Shown here piece after piece: positions 44,602-54,227 of a stretch of 64,000 nucleotides of DNA; position 1 is the first letter of the stretch; each line of letters begins with the position of its first letter. This stretch comes from CAVPCZ01 sp963779225. Lineage in GTDB: Bacteria > Bacteroidota > Ignavibacteria > UBA10030 > UBA6906. Below the pieces are notes generated by a model. That model saw only the letters and a program-made list of their open reading frames with translations. It had not been told where the DNA came from and ran no database searches. Where the stretch lies: the NCBI GenBank assembly GCA_963779225.1, contig CAVZWW010000003.1, positions 1,426,001-1,490,000 on the forward strand. Reading direction: 5' to 3'. The position numbers were made by a program, and so were the translations under genes.

Positions 44602-45011
44602 ATGGAGAGAAGGGAGTTTCTGTCGACACTCGGGCTTGGCGCTGTGACGGCGGTGTGTGTGCAATGCCTCGGCGGGTGCAAGCAGGAAGATCCCATCAGC
44701 GCTCCGACAAACGTGGATTTCACTCTGGATCTGACAAATCCCGCTTACGCCTCGCTGAAGAACGCCGGTGGTTACATCTACAACGGAGGAGTGGTGGTGG
44801 CGCATACGGGTAGCGGTACGTATGTTGCAGTAAGCCAGGCCTGCACGCATGCGGGGGCCAACGTGACGTACGATCTGAACGCCAACGCTTTCTATTGTCC
44901 GGCGCACGGTTCTGTGCCCTGAACGGGGCCGTTACCCGTGGCCCGGCGGGAAGCCCGCTCGGAACCTATAAGACAACACTGACCGGCGATTCCCTGAGAG
45001 TCTATTCCTGA
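44602..45011 (+). pseudogene. Frameshifted Rieske 2Fe-2S protein with Tat signal
   Basis: The product begins MERREFLSTLGLGA, a twin-arginine signal ending in a lipobox-like GGC, so it is exported folded. Cluster motifs ACTHAG and YCPAHG are present at about 79-84 and 97-102 with normal spacing. Right after the second motif the frame ends at 44922, while another frame gives the expected ending CALNGAVTRGPAGSPLGTYK and so on to the TGA at 45009-45011. A one-base indel near 44910 explains both. If it is an error, the gene is a complete small Rieske ferredoxin of about 135 residues feeding the adjacent cytochrome-b-like protein. Confidence 0.8.
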
Positions 45012-45030
45012 ACACGAAGGAGCTCCGACT

Positions 45031-45924
45031 ATGAATCTCGTCCGATTCCTTACAGCACTCTTCCTGATCGGGGGTGGCTTTTTCCGGGTTCTGCCTGTTG
45101 TGTATGCAGGAACCCCGTGCGGGGAGCATCAGGATTCCGTTGTCGTGGCCGGCGGAGATTCCGGATCAGCCACCGAAGACGGGGATGGGCCTGGGACGCG
45201 GGTGCAGTCTGTACCGCGGGTCCGGCAGGCTGAAACACCGGACGCGAATCATGGGGGAGAGAAGCCTACCATCTCGCTGGAGGATCAGCCTGATCCCCCG
45301 GCACTCGCGGGCTTCAGCCTCACGCCGCGTCTTGATGGTATGCCGATCCTTGAGGAAGAGATGGCGCTTTCCGATAGCTTTCAGTCCCCGGTGAAGCCGA
45401 AGCTTCTTCCCGACAAGATCAGTTTCATGGAAAAAGCAATGTGGGGGGAAGAGGGCTTTTTCCGGAATATCGGCATCGCCTCACCGCTCACTCCCGAGGT
45501 GCGGAAGCATGAACTCGATGTGAGACGCACAATGCTTACGGCGCATCAGATCGGCGGGTTCGTGACGCTTGCCTCGATGGTGACAACAGTGTACTTCGGT
45601 CAGAAATATCTGAACAATGGAGATCGCAACGACCTCGACATGCATCAAACATTTATCCCCATTACCATCGTGTGCTACGCGGCGACCGGACTTCTTTCTG
45701 TGCTCTCTCCGCCGCCCCTGATCCGGCGCGACGAAACGAGCACCACGTCGATTCACAAAACGCTGGCGTGGGTGCACTTTGCCGGGATGATTCTGACTCC
45801 GATACTTGGTATGGTCATCGAAAGACACGGAGCCTCCTATTACAATCAGGCGCGCTTCCATCAGATTGCCGCATACATCACCACGGGTGTGTTCGCTGCG
45901 TCGATGATTATCATCACCTTCTAA
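45031..45924 (+). CDS. Cytochrome b561-like membrane protein with long soluble N-terminus
   Basis: A product of 297 residues starting behind GAAGGAG. A signal or anchor (1-25) is followed by a polar, disordered-looking region of about 110 residues. Four membrane helices occupy about 165-295, with histidines in the positions expected for haem ligation: AHQIGGF, DLDMHQTF, IHKTLAWVHFAG and RFHQIAAYIT. This four-histidine pattern resembles b561/DUF4405-type electron carriers. It lies between the Rieske and YceI genes, so it may pass electrons across the membrane to them. Haem binding is inferred, not shown. Confidence 0.7.
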   Translation: MNLVRFLTALFLIGGGFFRVLPVVYAGTPCGEHQDSVVVAGGDSGSATEDGDGPGTRVQSVPRVRQAETPDANHGGEKPTISLEDQPDPPALAGFSLTPRLDGMPILEEEMALSDSFQSPVKPKLLPDKISFMEKAMWGEEGFFRNIGIASPLTPEVRKHELDVRRTMLTAHQIGGFVTLASMVTTVYFGQKYLNNGDRNDLDMHQTFIPITIVCYAATGLLSVLSPPPLIRRDETSTTSIHKTLAWVHFAGMILTPILGMVIERHGASYYNQARFHQIAAYITTGVFAASMIIITF

Positions 45925-45937
45925 AGGATACACGGGA

Positions 45938-46483
45938 ATGACCGTCAAGAGTGCCGTTGCGTTGCTGTTGATCTCCTGCTCCGCCGGGATGGCGCAGCTG
46001 AAAACCCTGGATGCCATCAAGGATGAATCCTCCGTGACCTATCGACTTGTCCATCCCCTGCACAAGGTCGAGGCGACGAGCAAGGATGTCCATTACAGGC
46101 TCGATCTCGATCCCGCAACAAGGGAGATCAAAGCCGTCTCTGCGGTGGTTGACGTGACGACATTTGACAGCGGCAATTCCAACCGGGATTCTCATGCCAT
46201 GGAAGTCATTGATGCCATCAGCTTTCCGGAAGCCACTTTTGCCGGGACGGGGGTGACACAAACAGGAGACAGTCTCACGGTCAACGGGAGGCTTACCTTC
46301 CATGGTGTCACGAAGGATGTCGTCATGAAAGCATCCGCGAAGTGGTCGGAAAACTCGCTGTTCGTCCAGGGCGACTTTGCGGTAAGTCTGATTGCCTTCA
46401 ATATCGAGCGCCCTTCGCTGCTGCTGATTCCCGTCGAGGATGCCCTGACATTTTCCCTTGTTGCGGTATTCAGGTGGGAATGA
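45938..46483 (+). CDS. YceI-family periplasmic protein
   Basis: A product of 181 residues with a signal peptide (1-19) and one YceI lipocalin-like barrel: SSVTYRLVHPLHKVEATSKD, FDSGNSNRDSHAMEVIDAIS with the family RDxHM-like element, and LTVNGRLTFHGVTKDVVM. YceI proteins bind long isoprenoids such as ubiquinone or menaquinone precursors. Together with the Rieske and b561-like genes this points to a small quinol-linked redox system. It follows the b561-like gene by 13 nt with AAGGA before the ATG. Confidence 0.88.
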   Translation: MTVKSAVALLLISCSAGMAQLKTLDAIKDESSVTYRLVHPLHKVEATSKDVHYRLDLDPATREIKAVSAVVDVTTFDSGNSNRDSHAMEVIDAISFPEATFAGTGVTQTGDSLTVNGRLTFHGVTKDVVMKASAKWSENSLFVQGDFAVSLIAFNIERPSLLLIPVEDALTFSLVAVFRWE

Positions 46484-46521
46484 AGACCCTCTCACGTCTG
46501 TAATCTTCTGTGGTTTCCGAA

Positions 46522-46550
46522 TTGACAATCCGGCCGAATGCCCGTACCGT
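46522..46550 (+). promoter_or_regulatory. Duplicated promoter TTGACA-17-TACCGT before the peptidase pseudogene
   Basis: TTGACAATC, 17-bp spacer, TACCGT. It is nearly identical to the promoter at 54228-54256, which has TACCTT, so the -10 box has also mutated. Confidence 0.6.
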
Positions 46551-46575
46551 GAAAGACATTTCTCAAGGAGTTGTC

Positions 46576-47092
46576 ATGTCCACTCCCAAAGGGTAGTTCT
46601 CCCCGTTCTTCTCGCCCTTGCTCAGGCGGTGGTTTCCGGGGGACAGACGAAGGCACAGGATGCCCGCCTTACCTGGATGAAAGAGGCCCGGGCAGATCTC
46701 GAGAAGGAGCTGGTCACGATCCATGGCGAAGCACAGCACCAGCGCATCACGCAAGGATTGAATCAAGTTGCCACGTTCTGGCGGCAGGAGGATGGCGATG
46801 CAACTTTCCCATCACCACCCTCGACCAACGGATGAAGGGAAGCGCCCAATGGTAGCGCCGTCAATGGGCGGAGGCCAGGCTTGCTCAACAATTCTCCAAG
46901 CGCATTCCTGCGGATGTTAACCGGGCCGTGGCCGAAGCCGGGGCGATAGCCGACAAGTATATCGCCGAATACAATATTTACATGCGCCACCTTGTGGACG
47001 CAAAAAGGGAACCGTCTCTTTCCACCCAGAATGCGCCTCCTTTCCCGCTGGAATCTGCGCGACGAGATCAAATCGGACTACGCCGACAAAGG
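46576..47092 (+). pseudogene. Decayed 5' duplicate of the HExxH peptidase gene
   Basis: This stretch copies the first part of the gene at 54333-56423 with only scattered changes, including its promoter. It has a TAG after six codons, a net one-base loss in the signal-peptide region, a 256-bp deletion relative to the intact copy (the join falls in CAAC, which occurs at both ends in the intact gene at 54559 and 54815), a second TAG where the intact gene has TCG, and further indels. Likeness ends abruptly at about 47092, so the catalytic part was never copied or is lost. Confidence 0.88.
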
Positions 47093-47337
47093 ATTAGTCA
47101 CTCCTTCATCCTTTGGAGCGATATCCTTCAAGGGCACGAGACGGTATCTTGAGAGCGTAGAAAACGTGTATCTCACTCGGCGCGGGTCGGGATTCACTTA
47201 GCTCAAGAAGGTTCACGTGCCCGGGAAGAGAAAGAGGATGCTCTGAATGGACTCGTCATGGAAGGCGGGGAGGGTGTGCCGCAACAGGCGCGATGCACAA
47301 AAAAACGACACGAAGCTTCGCACCGTAACCCGGAATG
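47093..47337. other. Gap between the peptidase pseudogene and the beta-helix gene
   Basis: No gene supported. The frame of the pseudogene continues a further 36 codons past the duplication end before a stop at 47201, but shows no known motif. Confidence 0.4.
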
Positions 47338-47376
47338 GACAGACGAACAGTGCCGTGCAGCCGCTGTTCGTCTGTC
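47338..47376 (-). terminator. Thirteen-pair hairpin after the beta-helix T9SS gene
   Basis: GACAGACGAACAG pairs perfectly with CTGTTCGTCTGTC across a 13-nt loop, 29 bp past the stop of the minus-strand gene. No T-tract follows. It may protect the transcript end. Confidence 0.6.
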
Positions 47377-47405
47377 GCGATGGAGAAAGGCATTCCGGTC
47401 GAGTG

Positions 47406-49775
47406 CTACCGGACGAGGGTCATCCGCTTTGTCTCATGGAATTCTCCCGTTTCTAATCTGTAGAAATACACCCCGCTGGGGAGAACGGATGCATCGAAGC
47501 GAACTTCGTAGACTCCTGCGGCCTGCTCTCTGTCGACGAGGACTGCCACTTCAGCCCCCAGCAGGTTGTATACGCGAAGACTCACATGGGTCTGTCCGGG
47601 AACGGCATAGCTCAGTGCAGTCGTCGGATTGAATGGGTTCGGGTAGTTCTGGCTGAGAGCATAGGCGGCGGGTGCCTCCCCCGGAATCAAGCCCTCACCT
47701 TTTGGGGTACCGGTACTGAAGCTGGTAACGGAGCCAAACTCGCTCTCACCAGCCGGACCCCGCGCACGGATGCGTCTGTAGTAGCGTGTGCCACCGTCAA
47801 GCGGGCCAATCTCGATGGTAACGTCCTTCACCGCGGTATCCAGAAGCTTCCTGGTGAACAGTGAATCCCTGGCAAGTTGCACGACATACGATTCCGCGCC
47901 GGCAATGTTCATCCATGTAACGCGGACGCGCGTCGCGATGACGGTGGACCCGTTCGCCGGGATGACAAATTCAGGTGGCAAGGGTCGTATCGGAATCTGC
48001 GCACCCGGAGCGCCATTGACAAATTCCTGCGCTCCGAGGTCGGGAGCGGCCCCTTCGAACGCCAGATGGACGCCCGCACCGGAGTTCCAGGTCCGGGATT
48101 CGGCAAGGGCGATGGTATTTGTCAGCGTATCTATGGACACGATGCGGACCGGGTCGGCCGAACCGATGGCAATCACATCGCCGTCCGTCACGCCGAATCC
48201 GTCGCAGAAAAAGCGCGCATCTTCCACCCGGAGGGATACACTGTTCGCGCCGCTCCCCACCGACGTTGTCACCGGACGCCCGGCATCGATTGCGGGAGAA
48301 CCCGGCATGAGCCCGAAACTCCAGGACGGGTCGTAGTCGGTCGGGAGGAGCGGGACATTGACGAACTGCGGATCTGCTTCGATGGCCTGAGCATCCTTCC
48401 CGCCCAGATAGGCATACCCGGGATAGGTATTCAGGTTGTTCTGCCACGTCGCCACACCGCTGGCAATGACCATACCTTCAGCCATCTGCATGGAGAATTT
48501 TGCCGGGCCGCCGGCATCAAAATACAGATTATTGTTGAGCTCGAACTTGTCTCCGTAGTCCATATTCCATCTCAGCAACGCACGGTTTGGCTGCATGCCA
48601 ACGATGTTGTTCACAAATGCACGTTTGGAGCGCGGCTTGTTCGATATTGCCACTCCCGCCAGGTCGTTGTTCGCATACGTTCCGTTCGGACCCCGATAGC
48701 TCCGCCGGTTGTTGAGAAATACGTTATTGTAATACCGGTACCCCTCGTACATATGCGCACCGGTATGGTTGTCCCAGATCACGCTCCGTCGTACGATAAC
48801 ATACCGCGACACATCGCCGGCCCCCAGTTCAAGTCCTGCACCACCGCTATCGTCAGGACCGTCCCAACGGCCGTTGTCGTCACCTTCAGAACTGTACAAC
48901 AGGCAGCTGTCCACCAGAACCGATTCCGCACCCTTGAAATCGATGCAGTTCTCCGCCGCATGGCCGAGTCGAGAACGCCGTATGATGGTGCCGATATTGT
49001 ATGTCTGCTGGTGGTCCAGATAATTGGGCTCGAACTGGATATTGTCTTCTTCCCATGAGGTATCGATCTCGCAGTCTTCAACCAGAGTGCCCTGGCTGCG
49101 CCGGTCGAACAAGGCATTGTTCTCGTGGGGAAGAATCACGATGTTGCTGGCACCGTGGCTGTGCAGCGTGTCGAAACGGATCACCGTGAATCGCGGCAGC
49201 GCTCCTGCAACGACGACACCCATCACCTGTCCGCGGATATAACAGTGTTCCACGATATTGTGTTGCCCGGACACCACCACTCCCCGCGACCAGGCATGTA
49301 ATGTCCAGTAATTGTAGGTGGGATCACCGTCGGCGACCACGCGGCATCTGCGCAACGTGTTATAGTTGCCGGCCAGATGCACCCAGTACTCGACAGTGTT
49401 CAGGATCTTCAGGTGAGCCTGACTTTTGATCGAGAACCCTTCGACTGTCGTGTAGCCCGGAAGCACGACGACCTTGAGGCTCGAGGCTATCCCTTCGATT
49501 ACCACATTCTCTCCAGGCATCGCCGAATAGACAATCGGTCTCCCGGCAACACCTTCACGAGCAGGTATGATTTGTTCCGGATATGTCCCCGCGCGAACGT
49601 ACACGGTGTCTCCGGGCTCTACCATGGCATTCGCCCTGGACAACGTCCGCCACGGCTGGGCCAGAGTGCCCGGATTACCGTCGTTGCCTGTTGGTGCGAC
49701 AGAATGGACCGCTGCGCGCAGGGATCCACCGAAGCACATCGCCAGCACAACCGCGATCACTCTCACTCTCCACAT
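47406..49775 (-). CDS. T9SS-sorted right-handed beta-helix protein
   Basis: A product of 789 residues. After a signal peptide (1-22) comes a DUF1565-type start (SVAPTGNDGNPGTLAQPWRT, DTVYVRAGTYPEQI) and a parallel beta helix to about residue 520, with repeats rich in Asn, Gly and Asp (NNNLYFDAGG, NNVFLNNRRSYRG). An Fn3-like domain is at about 600-690. The type A sorting domain ends the protein: NYPNPFNPTTALSYAVP, LGAEVAVLVDRE, SGVYFYRLETGEF. Many such helices bind or split acidic polysaccharides, but I see no firm catalytic set. The ATG at 49775 is chosen since the signal peptide begins there; the frame is open another 115 codons upstream. Confidence 0.85.
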   Translation of the reverse strand: MWRVRVIAVVLAMCFGGSLRAAVHSVAPTGNDGNPGTLAQPWRTLSRANAMVEPGDTVYVRAGTYPEQIIPAREGVAGRPIVYSAMPGENVVIEGIASSLKVVVLPGYTTVEGFSIKSQAHLKILNTVEYWVHLAGNYNTLRRCRVVADGDPTYNYWTLHAWSRGVVVSGQHNIVEHCYIRGQVMGVVVAGALPRFTVIRFDTLHSHGASNIVILPHENNALFDRRSQGTLVEDCEIDTSWEEDNIQFEPNYLDHQQTYNIGTIIRRSRLGHAAENCIDFKGAESVLVDSCLLYSSEGDDNGRWDGPDDSGGAGLELGAGDVSRYVIVRRSVIWDNHTGAHMYEGYRYYNNVFLNNRRSYRGPNGTYANNDLAGVAISNKPRSKRAFVNNIVGMQPNRALLRWNMDYGDKFELNNNLYFDAGGPAKFSMQMAEGMVIASGVATWQNNLNTYPGYAYLGGKDAQAIEADPQFVNVPLLPTDYDPSWSFGLMPGSPAIDAGRPVTTSVGSGANSVSLRVEDARFFCDGFGVTDGDVIAIGSADPVRIVSIDTLTNTIALAESRTWNSGAGVHLAFEGAAPDLGAQEFVNGAPGAQIPIRPLPPEFVIPANGSTVIATRVRVTWMNIAGAESYVVQLARDSLFTRKLLDTAVKDVTIEIGPLDGGTRYYRRIRARGPAGESEFGSVTSFSTGTPKGEGLIPGEAPAAYALSQNYPNPFNPTTALSYAVPGQTHVSLRVYNLLGAEVAVLVDREQAAGVYEVRFDASVLPSGVYFYRLETGEFHETKRMTLVR

Positions 49776-50588
49776 GTGTTCATTCCTTTCCTTTTCCCCC
49801 AAAAAATACATCACATTTCCACCGGGTGAAGCCACAGCAGACCTCGTTGAAGATATGCCAGTCAGATTCACCATAGGAGTGGTAGAAAGCCGTGTAGTGG
49901 ACAGCTGCACAGTAGATGTTGTTGCGCCCGGCACACCGGCCCGGGTATTGTGGTCTATCGAAAAGTTGCCCCCTCCGTCCATCAGGAACTCTACGCCGTT
50001 CGTTGCTACGCGATATGGTGCAGCCTCAACTTGTAGCGGAATCAGTCCCAAAGGGGACTTCAGCATGCTGATCGTGAGCGTTCTCATTGCATCCTCCCGC
50101 CGATACATCGCCTTCGTCACAATGGTGGCCGCAAACGGGATTAAACCCGGCCGTGCGGCACAGCAGAGAATCTCCTTCAGGATTTGCCTGGCTTCCTGGA
50201 GCCCGGATCAAGTCTACGCTCGGTAGACCGGCTGGTGTGATGGAGGAATGGTATGCAGTTGTTCACCTCCTGCACGGTTAGTTTACAGCTGATGATCGCT
50301 CATAGGTACACATGGTATGCCACAGTGATTTGTCCAGAAAATTGCCCTAATTGGGTTTGTTTGTGGGATTCGTGGAACGGCTTGACTGCCAGGGGAAGTA
50401 TCTACAAAAACAGAATTGAAAATTCTTCAAAAAGGGCCTAACCCGTGACCCGCTTTCCCTGCTGCTTCACTGTGATCCGGCCGAATGCATTGGTCTGGTC
50501 ACGTTCAGGTGCAAAGAGTATTCCCTGCGTTCCAGTACCAACTGAGCATGCGTTTCCCGTTATTAGAAGAGAACATAGAGTGCCCACC
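49776..50588. other. Long divergent intergenic region (about 810 bp)
   Basis: The region lies between the beta-helix gene and the hybrid kinase. Frames are open on both strands (minus 49776-50120, plus to 50226), but neither has a ribosome site or known domain. TTGACT at 50383 has no -10 box at the right distance. TATTTTTTG at 49808 on the minus strand could be a -10 element with a poor -35 (TTCACC). It may hold regulatory sites or a decayed gene. Confidence 0.35.
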
Positions 50589-53500
50589 ATGAACTCAACC
50601 AGACATCCGGAACCGCGGATTCTTAATCGACTCCCTCAGGTACTGGGCCTTTCCTCCGCAGGGCTTGGTGTTGCCAGCCTTCTGGGATGGATACTCGGAT
50701 ACGCTTTCCTCTCGAGCTTCGGTGCGGATCTGATTCCCATGGCACCCAGCACATCCCTCCTTTTTGTCTTGAGCGGAGGCATGCTCTTCTTCAGCAGCCG
50801 GTCTCAACACAACCGGCAATACCGTCTCGTTGCGATATTCATCTGTTCAATATTTCTTGTCTCCGCCATCGTGCTCTTATTCCTTTCGCTCAACGGGACG
50901 TATCCGCAATTCGAGCATCTCGGTCTTGCCATTTCCGGTAGTCTGTACGGGATTCCCATCGGGCACATGTCTGCGTTAACGGCGGTCTGCTTTGTTGGCT
51001 GCGTCGGCTCCCTGTTGCTGACTCTCTTTTCATCGATCAAACGGCGGAAGCTCGCAACAGCGGCTTTTGTGCTGGCCTATCTCGTGCTGTTGACTGCTTC
51101 GCTTCTGTTGATTGCCTATGCGTACGGGACACCGATGATGTATGGCGGGGAGGATATTCCGCCGGCTCTGCCAACGTCACTGGCGTTCTTCTTCCTGTCG
51201 GTCGGACTCCTTGTTGCACCCGCGAGGCAGTTGTGGCAGGCACGTCACGCACACGACGCGGAGAGTGCCCGCCTTTCATATGTTCTTCTTATGGTGTTCG
51301 CCATCCTGGCGGCAAGTATACTTACAGGTGGGTATATCGCGTATCGCAACTACGAGCTGAACTACCGGAAGGAGGTGGAACATCGGCTTTCGAATATCGC
51401 TGACCTGAAAGTGAATCAACTGGTATGGTACCGGAAGGAGCGGTCCGGGGACGGAGGGATCCTCTTGAAGAATGCATCCTTTGCCAATCTGGTGCGGCGC
51501 TTCTTGAGCAAGGCCGACGATGTGGATGCGCAAGACCAATTGGCTGCCTGGCTGACGAAATACCGGACGCATTACGACTATGACCGCGTGCTCCTCCTCG
51601 ATACACTGGGTGTAACAAGGATGTCCGTTCCCCTGGCGCAGGATCCCATTTCCACCACCGTATCGAATCGAACGTCTGAAATCCTGCATGCGGGACAGTG
51701 TTCCTTGCAGGACTTTTACAGAGATGAGCATGATGAAAAGACGTATCTGGCGGTTCTTGTTCCCCTGGTGAGTGATCTCGACAGCAACCGGTCGCTCGGC
51801 GTCCTCGTGCTGCGCATTGATCCCACCACGTACCTGTATCCGTTCATCCAATACTGGCCCACACCCAGCAGAACGTCCCAGACCCTGATCCTCAGGCGCG
51901 AACAGAACGATCTGGTCCTTCTCAACGATATGCGTTTTCAAGAGCATAGTGCGCTCAACGTGCGAATTCCGCTCGATGTCACAACGTTGCCGGGGGTGAA
52001 AGCGGCACTGGGACAGAAAAGCGTTGTGGTCGGCAGAAACTACCGCGGTGAACCAATGATTGCCGATGTGCGCGAAGTGCCGGATTCTCCATGGTACCTG
52101 GTCGCACGCATTGATCTGTCAGAAGTTTACGGGCCGATTCGAGACCGGTTCTGGCTGATGATTACGCTCATGGGTGCGCTGCTTGTCGGTGCGGGTGGAG
52201 TCGTCGGCCTGGTATGGCGGCAGCAGCAAAGTCGTTTCTTCTGGGCACGGTATGCATCGGCCGAAGCGCTGCGGCATTCGGAAACCCGCTATCGGCGCCT
52301 TTTCGAGGCGGCAAAGGATGGGATTCTCATCCTCGATGCCGAAACGGGCATGATCATGGATGTGAACCCCTATCTTGTGGAAATGCTGGGATTCTCACAC
52401 GATGAGTTTCTTGGAAAAAGGATCTGGGACCTCGGATTCTTCAGGAACATCGCCGCGAATCAAGCCAAGTTTCTGGAATTGCAGCAACAGAAATACGTCC
52501 GCTATGAAGACCTTCCCCTCGAAACGGTTGATGGCAGAAAGGTGGATGTGGAGTTTGTCAGCAATCTGTATGAGGTGGAACAGCGGTATGTCATTCAGTG
52601 CAACATTCGGAACATCACTGAACGTAAACATGCGAAAGAACGGCTCCGGGAAACCCAGATCCTCCTGCAGTCCAGTATCGAGAGTCCGAAGGATATGGGT
52701 ATCCTCTCGATTGATACGCAGTATCGATACCTGAACTGCAACACGGCCCACAAGAAAGCCATGCTCCGTGAGTATGGAAAGCACGTCGCCATTGGAATGA
52801 ATCTGCTGGACTGCATTACCAATGAAGACGATCGAAAAAGGGCGAAGATCGACTATGATCGTGCGCTGGCTGGAGAAAGCCACATGACCATCGAGCAATC
52901 CGGAGAGTTGGACCGGAATTACTACGAAACGCGATTCAATCCCATTTTCAACGACAAGCACGAAATCATCGGGGCGACGGCGTTTTCCTCCGATATCTCC
53001 GAGCGCAAACGGGCTGAAGAGGAAAAGAAGATCCTGGAAGCGGAGCTCCAACAGGCCCAGAAACTTGAGAGTCTGGGCACACTCGCCAGCGGAATCGCCC
53101 ACGATTTCAACAACATCCTTGGGATCATCCTCGGTCATGCGGCTCTGCTCGAAGGATCTCCCGCTGACCGAAAGAGCATCAAGAAGAACACGGAAGCCAT
53201 CACCACAGCTGGCATGAGGGGCACCGGTCTGGTGAAGCAAATGCTGACCTTCGCCAGAAAGACCGACATCCTTTTCGAGATGCTCATCCTCAATGACAGT
53301 GTCGAGGAGGTGGTGAACCTGCTCGTCGAGACATTCCCCAAGACCATTATCATCACTCAACACCTTGAGAATGGCCTCCCGCTGATCGAAGCCGATGCCA
53401 CTCAAGTCCATCAGGTTCTGGTCAATCTCTGCGTGAATGCACGGGATGCCATGCCGGACGGGGGAACGCTCACGATCAGTACATTTTGCGAACGGGGGGA

Positions 53501-54200
53501 AATCGTGCGGGCCAGATGGCCGAAAGGAGAGGCGCATGAGTATCTCGTCCTGGGTGTCTCCGACAGCGGGACGGGCATGGACGAGGTCATGCAACACCGC
53601 ATCTTTGAGCCGTTCTTCACCACTAAAGCCCATGGAAAGGGCACGGGGCTTGGCCTCTCCATGGTCTTTGGTATCATGCAAAGCCATCGCGGTTTTGTCG
53701 ACGTGCAGAGCGCCCCTGGCAAGGGAACGACCTTTCGGTGCTACTTTCCGTCGGTGCCAAAACCTGTGGAACCTGCGCGAGTTGAAGATCCATCGGCCGC
53801 AGAGATTCGGGGTGGCAACGAAATCATTCTCATGGTGGAAGATGAAGAACTGTTGAAGGAATTGGTTCGAAGTTACCTCGAGGCCAAGGGGTATACAGTG
53901 CTTACAGCGGGAGATGGTGAAGAAGCCTTCAAGGTCTTTCAGCAGCATCGACACGAAATACAGGCGATGATTACCGATCTGGGCCTGCCGAAGTTCGGCG
54001 GGGATGAACTCTGCCGGAGGATTACCGCACTGGATTCCCGTATCCCCCTCATTCTTGCGAGCGGGTTTTTTGAACCCGGGATGAAAGCTAGAGTATTCGG
54101 AGAAGGCGTGAAGGAATTCCTCCAGAAACCGTACAAAGCGAGCGAAGTGCTTCGTTCCGTACGCAGGGTGCTTGACGATGCGGCGGGATCCACCCGGTAG
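50589..54200 (+). CDS. Membrane hybrid sensor histidine kinase
   Basis: A product of 1203 residues. Two membrane blocks surround the sensor: seven or eight helices at about 20-240, one at about 270-290, then a periplasmic dCache/CHASE-like domain (about 295-520) and a helix at about 525-550. Two PAS domains follow (about 567-680 and 692-815), then HisKA with phospho-acceptor His838 (GIAHDFNNILG), the ATPase domain (N box QVLVNLCVNARDAMPDGG at about 940, DSGTGMD at about 991, GTGLGLS), and a receiver domain from 1077 with acceptor Asp1130 (MITDLGLPKFGG). It should sense an external and a cytoplasmic cue and phosphorylate its own receiver; no separate regulator gene adjoins it. Confidence 0.93.
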   Translation: MNSTRHPEPRILNRLPQVLGLSSAGLGVASLLGWILGYAFLSSFGADLIPMAPSTSLLFVLSGGMLFFSSRSQHNRQYRLVAIFICSIFLVSAIVLLFLSLNGTYPQFEHLGLAISGSLYGIPIGHMSALTAVCFVGCVGSLLLTLFSSIKRRKLATAAFVLAYLVLLTASLLLIAYAYGTPMMYGGEDIPPALPTSLAFFFLSVGLLVAPARQLWQARHAHDAESARLSYVLLMVFAILAASILTGGYIAYRNYELNYRKEVEHRLSNIADLKVNQLVWYRKERSGDGGILLKNASFANLVRRFLSKADDVDAQDQLAAWLTKYRTHYDYDRVLLLDTLGVTRMSVPLAQDPISTTVSNRTSEILHAGQCSLQDFYRDEHDEKTYLAVLVPLVSDLDSNRSLGVLVLRIDPTTYLYPFIQYWPTPSRTSQTLILRREQNDLVLLNDMRFQEHSALNVRIPLDVTTLPGVKAALGQKSVVVGRNYRGEPMIADVREVPDSPWYLVARIDLSEVYGPIRDRFWLMITLMGALLVGAGGVVGLVWRQQQSRFFWARYASAEALRHSETRYRRLFEAAKDGILILDAETGMIMDVNPYLVEMLGFSHDEFLGKRIWDLGFFRNIAANQAKFLELQQQKYVRYEDLPLETVDGRKVDVEFVSNLYEVEQRYVIQCNIRNITERKHAKERLRETQILLQSSIESPKDMGILSIDTQYRYLNCNTAHKKAMLREYGKHVAIGMNLLDCITNEDDRKRAKIDYDRALAGESHMTIEQSGELDRNYYETRFNPIFNDKHEIIGATAFSSDISERKRAEEEKKILEAELQQAQKLESLGTLASGIAHDFNNILGIILGHAALLEGSPADRKSIKKNTEAITTAGMRGTGLVKQMLTFARKTDILFEMLILNDSVEEVVNLLVETFPKTIIITQHLENGLPLIEADATQVHQVLVNLCVNARDAMPDGGTLTISTFCERGEIVRARWPKGEAHEYLVLGVSDSGTGMDEVMQHRIFEPFFTTKAHGKGTGLGLSMVFGIMQSHRGFVDVQSAPGKGTTFRCYFPSVPKPVEPARVEDPSAAEIRGGNEIILMVEDEELLKELVRSYLEAKGYTVLTAGDGEEAFKVFQQHRHEIQAMITDLGLPKFGGDELCRRITALDSRIPLILASGFFEPGMKARVFGEGVKEFLQKPYKASEVLRSVRRVLDDAAGSTR

Positions 54201-54227
54201 ACCCATGAAGCGTTCGGGTTGAACGAA

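Noticed and set aside
49776..50120. In-frame upstream extension of the beta-helix protein by 115 codons
   Set aside because: It would bury the signal peptide that begins at 49775 and has no ribosome site of its own.
50383..50411. TTGACT as a promoter of the hybrid kinase
   Set aside because: The only TATCT-like box is about 11 bp downstream, far from the 17-bp spacing seen at the other sites.
52395..54206. Minus-strand frame of 603 codons
   Set aside because: Antisense to the PAS, HisKA, ATPase and receiver domains of the hybrid kinase; no start site or known domain.
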